From: Candidatus Bathyarchaeota archaeon
GTDB lineage: Archaea; Thermoproteota; Bathyarchaeia; 40CM-2-53-6
Direction of reading: 5' to 3'
Length of the DNA: 64,000 nucleotides
Assembly (NCBI GenBank): GCA_005888745.1
Contig: VBBS01000034.1
Coordinates: 1-64,000 of the forward strand
The notes beneath the pieces are model-generated. The model saw nothing but the letters and a program-made list of their open reading frames with translations, had not been told where the DNA came from and made no database searches. Within the stretch, counting starts at the first letter, position 1. Each line of letters begins with the position of its first letter. Position numbers and translations under genes: made by a program. Shown piece by piece: positions 40,054 through 50,684 of the stretch.

Positions 40054-40404
40054 ATGGGAAAGGAAATCGGCCACATAGAACTGACATCCAAGGACCTCAT
40101 GGCGACAAAGAAGTTCTACTCCAAACTCTTCGGCTGGAAATTCGAGATGTTCGGTGACGGCTACGCAATGTTCAAGACCTCGCAGAAAGGCGTCGGCGGC
40201 GGCTTCCAACTAGGCAAGAAAGTCAAACCCGGCTCAACAACATTCTACGTCAACGTCGACACAATACCAGCAACCCAGCAGAAGGCAAAAAGCCTCGGCG
40301 GACGAATCCTGAAGAGGCGCAAGTCTATCGGCGGTGGAATGGGCTACTGGGGAACCATCGGCGACCCGCACGGCAACGTCATTGGCCTCTGGAGCAAAAA
40401 GTAA
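40054..40404 (+). CDS. VOC-family (glyoxalase/bleomycin-resistance-like) protein
   Basis: IGHIELTSKDLMATKKFYSKLFGWKFE...IGDPHGNVIGLW. Confidence 0.9.
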   Translation: MGKEIGHIELTSKDLMATKKFYSKLFGWKFEMFGDGYAMFKTSQKGVGGGFQLGKKVKPGSTTFYVNVDTIPATQQKAKSLGGRILKRRKSIGGGMGYWGTIGDPHGNVIGLWSKK

Positions 40405-40593
40405 CCATTCAACGCGCGCCAGCGTTCCTCGTCACGCGCTAGCCTAGCGCAGAGTATCAAACTCCCCTTTTTCGCCTCATACCGACCCTCTTCAAAGGGT
40501 CCGACACTGGAATCGTCAAACCTCACGAAAGTCTATCGAAAACCCAATTGTCGATCACTTTCATTCACCTATCGGTAAATAGATTACTGTACA

Positions 40594-40693
40594 GGGCTCT
40601 GTTAACTTGTCGTCGGATGCCTCTCTGACTTATGCCTAGGACTTTGGCTCTTGTGGTTTGTTGTGTTGGCTTTCAAGTCTGTCTGGCAGTACT
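40594..40693 (+). repeat. dispersed ~100-bp repeat, copy B
   Basis: See copy A 6876-6976 (opposite strand). Confidence 0.85.
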
Positions 40694-40711
40694 GGAACCC
40701 GTGTCCCACCT

Positions 40712-41339
40712 CGTCTAGAGTCACTGGCATCCAGATCATACAATGGGTCGTCGAGTTCTAGAACAGCTCGATCTGAACCTCCGAGAGAGGACGAAAACGA
40801 TCACCGACGTCTGGCTACCGTCTTGGATCCGCGAGGACTTTCGAAAAATGCTGGGTCTAGAGGATCACTTCCAGTTCTTTGAGAAGATGGGGATCGTGCG
40901 GATTCACGAGTTCGGTGAGGATGAAGCGATCAAGCTTGGCAACACAACAGTGAAGGCGTTCCGTATGACTCAGCCCGGTCTCGCATCCTACCTATTTCAC
41001 TGGAACGGGAAACGGGTCGTGCTTGCCCTTGATGAGATCAAGGAGTGGAATCCTGGGAGTGAATTGTTGGAGCCGGATGTGCTGGTCCTAGAGACAGGCT
41101 GGTTCGAAAAAGATAAGCAAGGCAAGCAGATTATCCCAGTGGGTCACTGGATTCGCAAGTCAGAGGCCTCTTTCGATGAGACTCTCGAACTTGTTCAGAA
41201 GGTGAATCCGCGGCTGGCGATTGCAACGCATATCGAAGAGTTGAACGGTCGCTCATACGCAGACTATCTTGAACTTGAGAAGAGATTCAGGAAATACAGA
41301 CTCCGCTTTGCGTATGATGGGTTTCGAGTCTCACTCTGA
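40712..41339 (+). pseudogene. MBL-fold metallo-hydrolase, N-terminally truncated
   Basis: Frame reads V-stop-SHWHPDHTMGRRVLEQLDLNLRERTK...; HxHxDH motif preserved but preceded by TAG and then repeat B; ORF track starts at 40743. Confidence 0.65.
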
Positions 41340-41439
41340 GGTTAGTCGAGAGGTCGGAATCTTGACTCTCCGGGCTTGAGCGAAAAAGCGGGTTTAGCGC
41401 TGGGAATGTTAACATAACGCCTGCTAGTTTTGGGATGGC

Positions 41440-42417
41440 ATGTCTGGACAGAGGACTCTCTCCCTTGCGACGAGGGAGTTCGATCCCGCCGACTATGCTA
41501 GCCTGGTCGAGATCTACAATGCAAACTATCCAGGCTATGCTCGCAGCGCTGGCGAGTGGCGTTCTAGAGATGAGAGTTTGGACAGGTCGAAGTACTATCT
41601 TCAAAGATACTCCTTTCTCGAGAATGATACGATTGTCGGATTCGGGGTCGTGTCGCATATTACTGACATGTTTCATCCGCGCAAATTCTGGATCGAGATT
41701 CTTGTCGATCCAGTGTCGCAGGGTAGAGGGGTCGGGGGAGCGATATACGAGAGACTGGATGATGAACTGAAGAAGCTGAACGCTATTACAGGGTGGGCTG
41801 GAGGCAGAGAAGATCTGCCGAGACTCACCGGTTTCTATCAGCGGCGAGGTTTCATGGAAAAGCAGATTGCGTGGGAGTCACGTCTTGAGGTGTCCAGGGT
41901 GGACTTTGAGCAATTCCGAGAGTATCCTGAGAAAATGCAGAGGCAGGGAATTACACTCACAAATCTCGCCAATGAACGCAGAGATGGCCAAGAATCGCTG
42001 AAAAAGCTACACGAGCTTGTTCAGATCATCTCTGCTGACATGCCCAGCGTCGCGTCTTTCACGCCGACCTCGTATGAGCAGTGGGACGCGTTCGAGCTCA
42101 AGAATCCGAACCTCCTGCCTGAGGGTTACATGATAGCGAAGGATGGTTCCAAGTATGTTGGACTCAGCACCGTCTGGAGGATCGATAGGGAGCCTAGAGG
42201 CCTCGTGCAGGGAAATACGGGTGTTAGACGTGAGTATCGTGGAAGGGGAATAGCCGTCGCATTGAAGCTCGGGGTCATCGATTTCGCGAGACGGAACGGG
42301 TACGATAAGGTGAAGACGTGGAACGCATCCGATAACGCGCCTATGCTAGCGGTCAACACAAAGCTCGGCTTCAAGCGAGAAGTCGGCTGGATAACGCTGG
42401 AAAAGAACCTCGCTTAA
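41440..42417 (+). CDS. tandem-GNAT N-acetyltransferase
   Basis: EILVDPVSQGRGVGGAIYERL and GVRREYRGRGIAVALKLGVIDFARRNGYDKVKTWNASDNAPML. Confidence 0.85.
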   Translation: MSGQRTLSLATREFDPADYASLVEIYNANYPGYARSAGEWRSRDESLDRSKYYLQRYSFLENDTIVGFGVVSHITDMFHPRKFWIEILVDPVSQGRGVGGAIYERLDDELKKLNAITGWAGGREDLPRLTGFYQRRGFMEKQIAWESRLEVSRVDFEQFREYPEKMQRQGITLTNLANERRDGQESLKKLHELVQIISADMPSVASFTPTSYEQWDAFELKNPNLLPEGYMIAKDGSKYVGLSTVWRIDREPRGLVQGNTGVRREYRGRGIAVALKLGVIDFARRNGYDKVKTWNASDNAPMLAVNTKLGFKREVGWITLEKNLA

Positions 42418-42528
42418 CGTAAGGAAGACGTTTCCGGATCCGTTTTTTACCTCTTTGCGTCGTCGACGGAGTAGGTACTCCGAGAAACAAGTCACTTCGA
42501 GGCTGAGGCTCCGGTAACGACCAGCAAA

Positions 42529-42843
42529 TTGGCTAACTATGTCAGCCTTGTATGGAATACTAGGGCGGGGAATGCGGGGATCTTGGCGACCTGGGAAGAG
42601 CCTAGAGAGCTGGACACTGACAATGAGGCTGTGATCAGCCTCTACGATGGTATCAAGAAGATACTGGAAAAGCAACCGAAGCCTAAGGCCAAGCCAGGCT
42701 CTGGCATCCCAAGAGAAGCAAGACACATCTTACGTTGCGGTCGAATCCTAAAGGTCGACATAGAACGCAAACTCGTCATCATCACGGTAATGAAAACGGA
42801 CGGCGAACTGCACCAGCTTCGAATAGAAGCAAACCAAGACTGA
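42529..42843 (+). CDS. hypothetical protein
   Basis: 104-aa ORF, coding-like composition. Confidence 0.4.
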   Translation: MANYVSLVWNTRAGNAGILATWEEPRELDTDNEAVISLYDGIKKILEKQPKPKAKPGSGIPREARHILRCGRILKVDIERKLVIITVMKTDGELHQLRIEANQD

Positions 42844-43129
42844 CCGAAGACTGCATCGGATAGAATATTCGGTGTACTCACTTCTCCCACTCTTGCGGCG
42901 CGAGACGCGATCGCTAAGACCCCCATTTTTCCAAAAACAATTTCCCGTCTGGCATGGATAGTCGGCGAGTCTTGTGATTCAGGGTACGATACGGGCTTAA
43001 GTGATGGCAAGAAGACTGGGAGTCAACGTCATTCCCGAACGATTTGTGGGCAAGATTGGACCTCGGTCCCAAATTCGAGAACAGGGTTGATTGGGCGATT
43101 CCTAGACATATGATTCTTTACAGGTAACG

Positions 43130-44710
43130 TCACACTTCGAGCCTTACCCGGTATTCGCCGAACGAGTCTCTTAGGACGTCGCTGATCTCGCCCACGGTGC
43201 AGTCGGCTCGGACCGCGCGCAATATGTCAGCCACCAAGTTCTGATGATGTCGTGCCGACCTGCTCAGCTGTCCAAGGGCACTCCTTACGCTAGAATTGTT
43301 TCTGGCCTGCCTCATCTTCTTCACCTGTCTTATCTGAACTCCCTCAAGCTCCGGGTCGATCCGCTGGATTCTTGGTCCGCTACTTCCTTCAGTAAACTTG
43401 TTGACTCCGACGATAATCGTCCGACCTTCGTCAACGGACTTCTGGAACCTGTATGCGCTTTCCTGTATCTCGCGATGGACAAATCCGGATTCTATCGCCT
43501 TTCTAGCGCCGCCTAAATCTTCTACTTTCTCTAAGAGACGAGTCGCGTCGGCCTCTAGATTTCTTGTTAAGGATTCCAGATAGTAGCTACCAGCTAGCGG
43601 ATCCGCTGTCTTTGTCACTCCTGATTCGTGAGCGATGATCTGCTGGGTACGCAAGGCAATCTGAACCGATTCTTCGGTAGGCAGAGAGAGTGCCTCGACT
43701 CTGGAATTAGTATGGAGAGATTGTGTTCCACCGAGGACTCCTGCAAGGGCTTGGATTGCGACCCGGACAATGTTGTTGTCAGGCTGTTGCGCGGTCAAGG
43801 TTTCACCACTCGTCTGGGTGTGAAATCGTAGCTTGCAAGATTCAGGATCCCGGGCCTTGAAATGGTCCTTCATGATGCGGGCCCAGATTCTACGCGCAGC
43901 TCTGAATTTCGCGATCTCCTCCAAGAAATCGTTCCTGCAAGCAAAGAAGAAAGAAAGTTGGGGCGCGAACTGGTCTATCCTGAGCCCTCGATCTAAAGCG
44001 GCCTTAACGTATTCGATCGCGTTTGCAAAACAGAAGCCCAGTTCCTGGATCGCGTTCGCCCCTGACTCGCGGATATGATAGCCGCTGATGCTGATCGGGT
44101 GCCAGCGAGGCATTTTGTGGGCGCAGTATTCTATGAGGTCGATGGAGAGTTTCAGCGATGCTTCTGGAGGATAGATGTACGTGTTCCTCGCAATATACTC
44201 CTTCAGAATATCATTCTGAGTCGTTCCCCTCAACTTGTTCTGAGGAATCCCTTGTTCCATTCCAACGGCAACGTAGAGAGAAAGCAGAATCGGAGCGGTA
44301 GCGTTGATCGTCATGCTGGTGCTGACCCTTCCGAGGTCGATGCCCTCGAAGAGACGCCTCATGTCATGTACGCTGCTGACTGCGACCCCAACCCTCCCAA
44401 CTTCCCCCGCCGCCCTCGGATGATCAGAGTCGAGACCGAGCTGTGTTGGCAGGTCGAATGCTGTACTGAGCCCTGTCTCACCGTGAGATATCAGATACTT
44501 GAAGCGGCGATTGGTTTCTTTCGCGGACCCGAAACCTGTGTATTGACGCATGGTCCACAACCGGTCCGAGTACATTCCATCGTAGATGCCACGCGTGTAT
44601 GGGAATTGCCCTGGTTTCCTCAGTGACCTTGTCCAGTTCAGTGGAACATCTTTGTTCTCGTAAACTTTCTTGACAGGTATCCCAGAGTCTGTTGTTACAG
44701 GATCAGTCAA
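43130..44710 (-). CDS. methylmalonyl-CoA mutase large subunit (Tyr/Arg signature)
   Basis: [63 protein letters not shown]. Confidence 0.93.
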   Translation of the reverse strand: MTDPVTTDSGIPVKKVYENKDVPLNWTRSLRKPGQFPYTRGIYDGMYSDRLWTMRQYTGFGSAKETNRRFKYLISHGETGLSTAFDLPTQLGLDSDHPRAAGEVGRVGVAVSSVHDMRRLFEGIDLGRVSTSMTINATAPILLSLYVAVGMEQGIPQNKLRGTTQNDILKEYIARNTYIYPPEASLKLSIDLIEYCAHKMPRWHPISISGYHIRESGANAIQELGFCFANAIEYVKAALDRGLRIDQFAPQLSFFFACRNDFLEEIAKFRAARRIWARIMKDHFKARDPESCKLRFHTQTSGETLTAQQPDNNIVRVAIQALAGVLGGTQSLHTNSRVEALSLPTEESVQIALRTQQIIAHESGVTKTADPLAGSYYLESLTRNLEADATRLLEKVEDLGGARKAIESGFVHREIQESAYRFQKSVDEGRTIIVGVNKFTEGSSGPRIQRIDPELEGVQIRQVKKMRQARNNSSVRSALGQLSRSARHHQNLVADILRAVRADCTVGEISDVLRDSFGEYRVRLEV

Positions 44711-45657
44711 TCGTTTTCTCCTATCTTAGAGATAATTCCTACAAGCCTCAAGGCAGCTGTCTCCGGATCCAGTTCGCGTCTGACAACTCGTCCAACCAGA
44801 GAGTCGAGTTCTTTCTGATCTCCGAGACGCTTAACGGTTTGATGATAGAAATCTGAGAAAGCAGCATCCACCAGCTCGGACTGGATCCTCTTGCTCAATC
44901 TCTTCTCCCTGAGGCTTCCGGTATCCAAATGCTTCTGGAATTTTTCGATTGCATCAACAACCGCTGAGACACCCACTCCTTTGATTGCTACTGTCTTCAG
45001 AACTGGTGGCCTCCATCCATCTCTCTCTTGCAGACCGCTTGCGATGTTGTAGATCGTCTTTGCTGGGTTGACTAAGTCTGACTTGTTGATGACGAACAAG
45101 TCACCAATCTCAGCGAAGCCTGCCTTGAACGCTTGAACCTCATCGCCTAGCTGAGGCATCAAAACGACTATTGTCGCGTCCACCGTAGACGCGATCTGTA
45201 CTTCCGTCTGGCCCGCTCCCACAGTCTCCACGATGACAACGTTCATCCCAGCTGCATCCAATACTCGTATTGTGTTTCTTGCAGCTCTAGCAAGTCCTCC
45301 TAGGTCACCTCGGGACGCCATGCTTCGAATGTAGACTTTCTTCTCCAGGCTATGGTCCATCATCCTTACCCGGTCTCCCAACAACGCACCACCCGTGAAT
45401 GCGCTGGACGGGTCGATTGCCAAAACTCCAACGCTTCGTTCCCTCTCGCGATACTCTCCAACCATCTTGTCGACTAGAGTGCTCTTACCGGTCCCGGTTG
45501 GACCGGTAACGCCGATGGTGAATGCGTTGCCCGTATGCGGATACAATTCTTGAATGAGCTTTCGGCTAGGTTCACCGCCAGCTTCGATTATCGAAATCGC
45601 TTTGGCTACGGCTCTATGGTCCCCTTTGAGCACTTGAGAAGATAGCTCCCGAGCCAA
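44707..45657 (-). CDS. meaB: MeaB/ArgK-type mutase-associated GTPase
   Basis: [18 protein letters not shown] Walker [18 protein letters not shown]; overlaps mutase start by 4 bp. Confidence 0.94.
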   Translation of the reverse strand: MARELSSQVLKGDHRAVAKAISIIEAGGEPSRKLIQELYPHTGNAFTIGVTGPTGTGKSTLVDKMVGEYRERERSVGVLAIDPSSAFTGGALLGDRVRMMDHSLEKKVYIRSMASRGDLGGLARAARNTIRVLDAAGMNVVIVETVGAGQTEVQIASTVDATIVVLMPQLGDEVQAFKAGFAEIGDLFVINKSDLVNPAKTIYNIASGLQERDGWRPPVLKTVAIKGVGVSAVVDAIEKFQKHLDTGSLREKRLSKRIQSELVDAAFSDFYHQTVKRLGDQKELDSLVGRVVRRELDPETAALRLVGIISKIGEND

Positions 45658-45777
45658 GTGAAATTCTCGGTTCTGTTCTCGCCTCCAGAGCGTATTTCAA
45701 GATTCGGCGATGAAGGGCGTCAGGATAATAGAAAAATAGGAACCTCCAGGCATCATCTATTGTTTCGTGATCGTGTT

Positions 45778-47526
45778 TTGGCAAAGGGTTACTGGAAGAA
45801 AGTTCTAGACGAGATCAAGCAGGAACGAAGGGCTCCACCGACTACCTTTGACAAGAAGCAACTTGCGAAGATCAGGCGAGAGAGGGTCCGGTGGGAGGGC
45901 AAGACGCTGAAACCATGGACTCGCGCTAGCCCTGAACAAAAGGAGGAGTTCAGAAACCTATCGAATATTCCGGTGAAAAGAGTCTACACTCCAGAGGATG
46001 TGTCATACCTCAACGAGTCTGAGCAGATCGGGCTTCCAGGCGAGTATCCCTATATCCGTGGGGTCTACCCGACGATGTACAGGGGACGACCGTGGACGAT
46101 GCGCATGTTCTCCGGCTTCGGAACCCCTGAAGACACAAACAAACGTCTACACTACTTGCTGGAACATGGAGAGACTGGTCTGAGCATTGCATTCGACATG
46201 CCGACGCTCTACGGGTATGACCCCGACAGCCAGCGTGCCGAGGGAGAGGTGGGACGTTGCGGTGTGTCGGTGGGCTCGTTGAAGGACATGGAGGTCATTC
46301 TCGAAGGTATACCGTTGGAGAAAGTGAGTACTAGTATGACGATCAATGCTCCTGCGTCGGTTCTAACCGCGATGTATGTTGGCGTTGCTGAGAGACAGGG
46401 TGTGAAACCCAAGGAGCTTAGAGGGACAGTTCAAGCGGACATTCTCAAAGAGTACATCGCTCAGAAGGAGTGGGCCTTCCCTCCTGAGGCGCATCTCAGG
46501 ATCATCCGTGACATGATGGTGTATTGTACGAAAGAAATGCCTCAATGGAACTATATCAGCATCAGCGGCTACCACATCCGTGAAGCAGGCTCCAGCGCAG
46601 TCCAGGAACTCGCATTCACACTCGCCGATGGCTTTGCGTACGTTGACCTTGGTATCGAAGCAGGGCTCAAAGTCGAGGATTTCGCGCCCCGCCTCTCCTT
46701 CTTCTTCAACTGCGGAATGGACTTTTTCGAAGAAGTCGCAAAGTTCCGGGCTGCCCGGCGAATCTGGGCCAGGGTGTTGAGAGACAAGTACAAGGTCAAA
46801 GACCCAAGGTCACTATTACTCAGGACTCACGCTCAGAACTCAGGTGCATCCCTCACCTGGCAACAACCCCTCAACAACATCGTACGAACCACCATCGAAG
46901 CACTCGCGACTGTACTCGGTGGAACACAATCTCTTCACACGAACTCCTATGATGAGGCTTGGGCGTTGCCGTCTGAGGCTGCGGCAACGGTCGCGTTGAG
47001 AACCCAGCAGATAATCGCGGAAGAGACCGGCGTTGCTGATACGATCGACCCGCTCGCTGGGTCGTACTATCTGGAATGGCTGACTGATGAAATGGAGGAA
47101 CGCGCCTTCCAGTACTTCGACAAGATAGAAAGAGCTGGCGGATTGTTGGACGCGATCAAGACCGGCTTCATCCAGAGAGAGATCGCTGAGAACTCCTACC
47201 GTTTCCAGCAGGAACTTGAGAGAGGGGACAGGGTTGTCGTCGGCGTGAACAAGTACCAGATCGAAGAGAAGAAACCAATTGACACTTTGAAGATCAACGA
47301 GGAGGCACAACGACGACAGGTTGCAAGGATAAACATGGTCCGGGAAACACGGGACAACGGCAAAGTTGAGCAAGCGTTGGATGAGCTACGGAAGACGTTC
47401 AAGGATGAGAAAGCGAACTCCATGTATCCTATGGTTAGAGCCGTCAAAGCCTACGCCACACTAGGGGAAATCATGGATGTGGGACGGAAGGTTTTCGGAG
47501 ATTACAAAGAGCCGCCGATCCTCTAA
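45778..47526 (+). CDS. acyl-CoA mutase large subunit (MCM/isobutyryl-CoA mutase-like, Phe/Gln signature)
   Basis: [64 protein letters not shown] extends to 45658 but TTG at 45778 ([17 protein letters not shown]) is a plausible start. Confidence 0.9.
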   Translation: MAKGYWKKVLDEIKQERRAPPTTFDKKQLAKIRRERVRWEGKTLKPWTRASPEQKEEFRNLSNIPVKRVYTPEDVSYLNESEQIGLPGEYPYIRGVYPTMYRGRPWTMRMFSGFGTPEDTNKRLHYLLEHGETGLSIAFDMPTLYGYDPDSQRAEGEVGRCGVSVGSLKDMEVILEGIPLEKVSTSMTINAPASVLTAMYVGVAERQGVKPKELRGTVQADILKEYIAQKEWAFPPEAHLRIIRDMMVYCTKEMPQWNYISISGYHIREAGSSAVQELAFTLADGFAYVDLGIEAGLKVEDFAPRLSFFFNCGMDFFEEVAKFRAARRIWARVLRDKYKVKDPRSLLLRTHAQNSGASLTWQQPLNNIVRTTIEALATVLGGTQSLHTNSYDEAWALPSEAAATVALRTQQIIAEETGVADTIDPLAGSYYLEWLTDEMEERAFQYFDKIERAGGLLDAIKTGFIQREIAENSYRFQQELERGDRVVVGVNKYQIEEKKPIDTLKINEEAQRRQVARINMVRETRDNGKVEQALDELRKTFKDEKANSMYPMVRAVKAYATLGEIMDVGRKVFGDYKEPPIL

Positions 47527-48172
47527 GCAGAGAGGAAATCCGACAACGAAGACAACAACTAAGCCAGAGCCGGAGCGGCTCCACTACACAATCAAAGAGC
47601 TAGACTCCAAAACCTGGCCTGACTTCGAGAAGTTCTTCGCTAAACACAACGGGGTTCAGGGCGGTTGTTGGTGCACCTTCTATCACCACCCAGAAGGCCG
47701 TTTACTGAAAGAAGGCTTGGAACGGAAAGACGCGATCGCCTTCAATCGAAAGGAAAAGAAGACTCTAGTCACCAAAGGCCGATCTCATGGAATTCTCGTC
47801 TACACAGGCGGTCAAGCTGTCGGATGGTGCCAATATGGTCCAAAGGAGGAACTGCCCCGGATCGATTCAGGCCGCAACTACAGCAATCTAGACCTACCGG
47901 GTGAACGAGGCCGAAAACTCTGGCGTCTCACATGCTTCTTCGTAGACAGGGATTTCCGGAAAAAGGGCGTAGCAGGAGTTGCGCTGAAGGCAGCGCTAGA
48001 TTCGATACGGGAGCAGGGCGGAGGAATAGTCGAGGCCTACCCGTCCACTTCCAAGGATGGTGGAACATGGTCTCTTTGGTTTGGAACTGTAGCCATGTTT
48101 GAGAGGGAAGGCTTCAAAGCACAAGCAAAGCTGGGCGAGAAACACTTGCTCATGTGCAAGACGTTAGCGTAG
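47477..48172 (+). CDS. GNAT-family N-acetyltransferase
   Basis: [40 protein letters not shown]. Confidence 0.8.
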   Translation: MWDGRFSEITKSRRSSKQRGNPTTKTTTKPEPERLHYTIKELDSKTWPDFEKFFAKHNGVQGGCWCTFYHHPEGRLLKEGLERKDAIAFNRKEKKTLVTKGRSHGILVYTGGQAVGWCQYGPKEELPRIDSGRNYSNLDLPGERGRKLWRLTCFFVDRDFRKKGVAGVALKAALDSIREQGGGIVEAYPSTSKDGGTWSLWFGTVAMFEREGFKAQAKLGEKHLLMCKTLA

Positions 48173-48180
48173 AGTGTCCC

Positions 48181-48783
48181 ATGTCGTCAAGAGAGAACCT
48201 GAAGTTTCGTAGGACGCCGACACCCTGGAAGACAGTGGAGAGCAGAAGGATCGCGTCGCTGGGTGACTTGAAGCTTCACCGCGACCGGATCGTCTCCAAA
48301 ACCGGTTTCCAAATGGTCCATCCACGATTATTCGTCGACGATTTCTCAATAGTGATCCCGGTTCTTGGACGGGACAAGCTTGTGATGGTCTGGAACTATC
48401 GACATGCTATCCAAGGCTGGGAGCTGGAACTGCCAGCGGGCCACATCGAGAATGGCGAGAACCCCGAAGATTGCGCTAGGCGCGAGTTAGAAGAAGAGAC
48501 CGGGTATTCTGCCGGCTCGTGGAAGAAGATAGGATGGTTCCATCCCTCCCCGGGAATGTCCTCTCAGAGAGCCCACGCCTTCCTTGCGCGTAATCTGAAG
48601 AAAGGAGTCTTGAGTCGAGAGCCGTACGAGTTTGGCATGGAGGTCAAGACCCTCGGATTGCGGGATGTTTACAAGCGGTTGTGGCGTGGTGAGATTGTCC
48701 ATTCTCCCACCGCATCCGCCTTGGGCATAGCCCAGCCTGGGATTCTGAGAACGAAAAGGGCTACTGTTTCGCGCCGCAGTTAG
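48181..48783 (+). CDS. NUDIX hydrolase
   Basis: GHIENGENPEDCARRELEEETGYSAG Nudix box; ATG at 48181. Confidence 0.95.
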   Translation: MSSRENLKFRRTPTPWKTVESRRIASLGDLKLHRDRIVSKTGFQMVHPRLFVDDFSIVIPVLGRDKLVMVWNYRHAIQGWELELPAGHIENGENPEDCARRELEEETGYSAGSWKKIGWFHPSPGMSSQRAHAFLARNLKKGVLSREPYEFGMEVKTLGLRDVYKRLWRGEIVHSPTASALGIAQPGILRTKRATVSRRS

Positions 48784-49408
48784 TGCAGAACGTGTTGCCT
48801 GGAGCGAGAGGGACACCGCAGGAACGACACTTCCCCGTTGCTATAGCTAGCACTGGTGCTGGTGTAGAGGAGACAGGAGTGTACTGGAGAGATGGTTGCG
48901 CTGCTGGAGCGTACTGAGTTTGCGATTGGAGCGCTGGGGCGGTTCTCATTGTAGGTTGCATGTTCATTGCGGGCATGTAGGTTGGAAGATTTCCTTTGCC
49001 GAAGAAGGCCTTGACGCGTGACCTGGTGAGGTAGATTATCATCAGAACCCAGAAGCCTAGGGCGTAGCCTGCTTGGTAAAGCCCGGTAAACGCGACGTAG
49101 GCGGCGCCGAGAATTGAGAGAACTGTGAAGATCATTCCTAGGGTCCACGCCCAGCCCTTTCCGTGGAGAAATCCCACGCCTGTGGCCAGCCAGACGAGGC
49201 TAAAGAAGAGAAAGACTCCGCCAATGACGAGTCCCACAGTACCGATTAGGGTTCCGACCGTGGGAAGGGTTGAGAAGAGGGCCGACACGCCAATTATCGC
49301 GATGCTAACCAGAAATCCAAGGACCCCGATTAGGATCTCGATTATTCCAAGGATTGTAATTCCGATCGGCCGCGGAGGCCTCTGCATCATGGGAAAATCG
49401 AGTCTCAC
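48761..49408 (-). CDS. membrane protein with C-terminal zinc ribbon
   Basis: Four TM segments; KCRSCGVPLAPGNTFCTNCGAKQ. Confidence 0.7.
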   Translation of the reverse strand: MRLDFPMMQRPPRPIGITILGIIEILIGVLGFLVSIAIIGVSALFSTLPTVGTLIGTVGLVIGGVFLFFSLVWLATGVGFLHGKGWAWTLGMIFTVLSILGAAYVAFTGLYQAGYALGFWVLMIIYLTRSRVKAFFGKGNLPTYMPAMNMQPTMRTAPALQSQTQYAPAAQPSLQYTPVSSTPAPVLAIATGKCRSCGVPLAPGNTFCTNCGAKQ

Positions 49409-49523
49409 CGGAAGATGTTAAGCGGACTGTTACCAAACTCCTTCCCGGAATGTGAGCTAGTTCGGAATGGGTAGGCAGAACGGAGAGAAAGCCTGCTCCT
49501 GATTGCTTGAGATATCGGCTCGA

Positions 49524-50057
49524 CTAGGGTTTCGAGGAACCCGTTCCTGGCACAGTAGAGGGTGATGCCATCGGGGTTCCCTTGCCGAAGAAGACTTTGA
49601 CGTGCGGTCTCATTAGATAGTAGATTATCAGTAGCGAGATTATCAGCGAGAGGATACTACCGTAGTTGCCTCCAATCATCTGAATTACGTCGAGAATTAT
49701 TCCGATGACACTGACTATGATCCCTAGGTTCCACGCCCATCTTTTTCCACCGAGGAACCCAATTCCGACGGCTAGATACAGGATTCCGAGAATCAAGATT
49801 GCTGCGCCAAGACCGATTATTAATGCCGATATGGTTCCTACGCCGAGCGAGCTCAGTCCGGGATAGCCAGCATTTGTAATTGCGCTTGTAATATCAACAG
49901 ACGCGGTTAGCGTACCAAGGAGGAGCCCAAGTCCGATGAGCACTGCTCCGCTAAACAGTAGCACTATTGCTCCTAGAATTGCTAGTACGGCTAGAACTGT
50001 TACGCCTGTTGGTCGCGGCGGCTTCGGTTGCATAGTTGCTAGAGACCCGCTCCGCAA
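49524..50057 (-). CDS. multi-TM membrane protein, similar layout to 48761-49408
   Basis: PKPPRPTGVTVLAVLAILGAIVLLFSG...; YYLMRPHVKVFFGKG shared motif with neighbour (YLTRSRVKAFFGKG). Confidence 0.65.
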   Translation of the reverse strand: MRSGSLATMQPKPPRPTGVTVLAVLAILGAIVLLFSGAVLIGLGLLLGTLTASVDITSAITNAGYPGLSSLGVGTISALIIGLGAAILILGILYLAVGIGFLGGKRWAWNLGIIVSVIGIILDVIQMIGGNYGSILSLIISLLIIYYLMRPHVKVFFGKGTPMASPSTVPGTGSSKP

Positions 50058-50545
50058 CTAGGGCAACGTGTTGCCCCAGCAGGAATACTTGCTCCACAGT
50101 TCTTGCAGGTCATGCCCATCGATCCCATCGGTGCTGAGCCCATTGGCATTGACGAGCTCATCATAGGCGGAGGCGTCGCGCCTGGAACAATTGTTGGCTT
50201 GAAGGTTAGTGCGAGTATGCCGCCGATTAGTCCGAGAAGGAAGCCGATGAAGAAGCCTCCGAGTGCGGTAACCCAGCTGATTATTGATAGTACTAAGACG
50301 ATTACGCCCCACATCTTGGCGCTGGTTGGTTTGGAATACAGCATGAATCCTCCAACAACCATGATTAGTCCCATGATGACGCCTACGATTCCTAGTGCCA
50401 ACACGGTATTGCTAGCGGAAGCTGCACCTGTAACGTTGAATGAGCCAATTATCGATCCAGCGAAGGCAAGGGCGGCTCCCCCGAAGATAACGAATAGTCC
50501 GCCTATCAGGGATAGTACCATTGCGGCTGTTGGTTTATCGCCCAT
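50039..50545 (-). CDS. DUF4064-like membrane protein with C-terminal zinc ribbon
   Basis: MGDKPTAAMVLSLIGGLFVIFGGAAL...; TCKNCGASIPAGATRCPSCGAGL. Confidence 0.7.
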   Translation of the reverse strand: MGDKPTAAMVLSLIGGLFVIFGGAALAFAGSIIGSFNVTGAASASNTVLALGIVGVIMGLIMVVGGFMLYSKPTSAKMWGVIVLVLSIISWVTALGGFFIGFLLGLIGGILALTFKPTIVPGATPPPMMSSSMPMGSAPMGSMGMTCKNCGASIPAGATRCPSCGAGL

Positions 50546-50554
50546 TTCAGATCA

Positions 50555-50573
50555 GTCTGAGCGACGCTCAGAC
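50555..50573. promoter_or_regulatory. perfect inverted repeat GTCTGAGC-GAC-GCTCAGAC next to a TATA box
   Basis: Adjacent to TATATATTTA at ~50576-50585 and 10 bp upstream of the 50545 start (minus strand). Confidence 0.5.
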
Positions 50574-50684
50574 AGTATATATTTAACATATTCCGCTCTC
50601 ACCGAATTTCGGCGATTCTTGCGAAATTTGGGAGGCTTTTCCGGTTTTGAAGCTGTCTAGCGGTGTTGCAGTAGCCTTGAAAGT

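Noticed and set aside
40706-40720. In-frame TAG before SHWHPDHT as a pyrrolysine codon
   Set aside because: No pyl genes or other support in the window; the upstream sequence is the dispersed repeat, so a truncated gene is simpler.
43833-44626. Plus-strand ORFs antisense to the mutase gene (up to 183 aa)
   Set aside because: Shadow ORFs; no recognisable domain.
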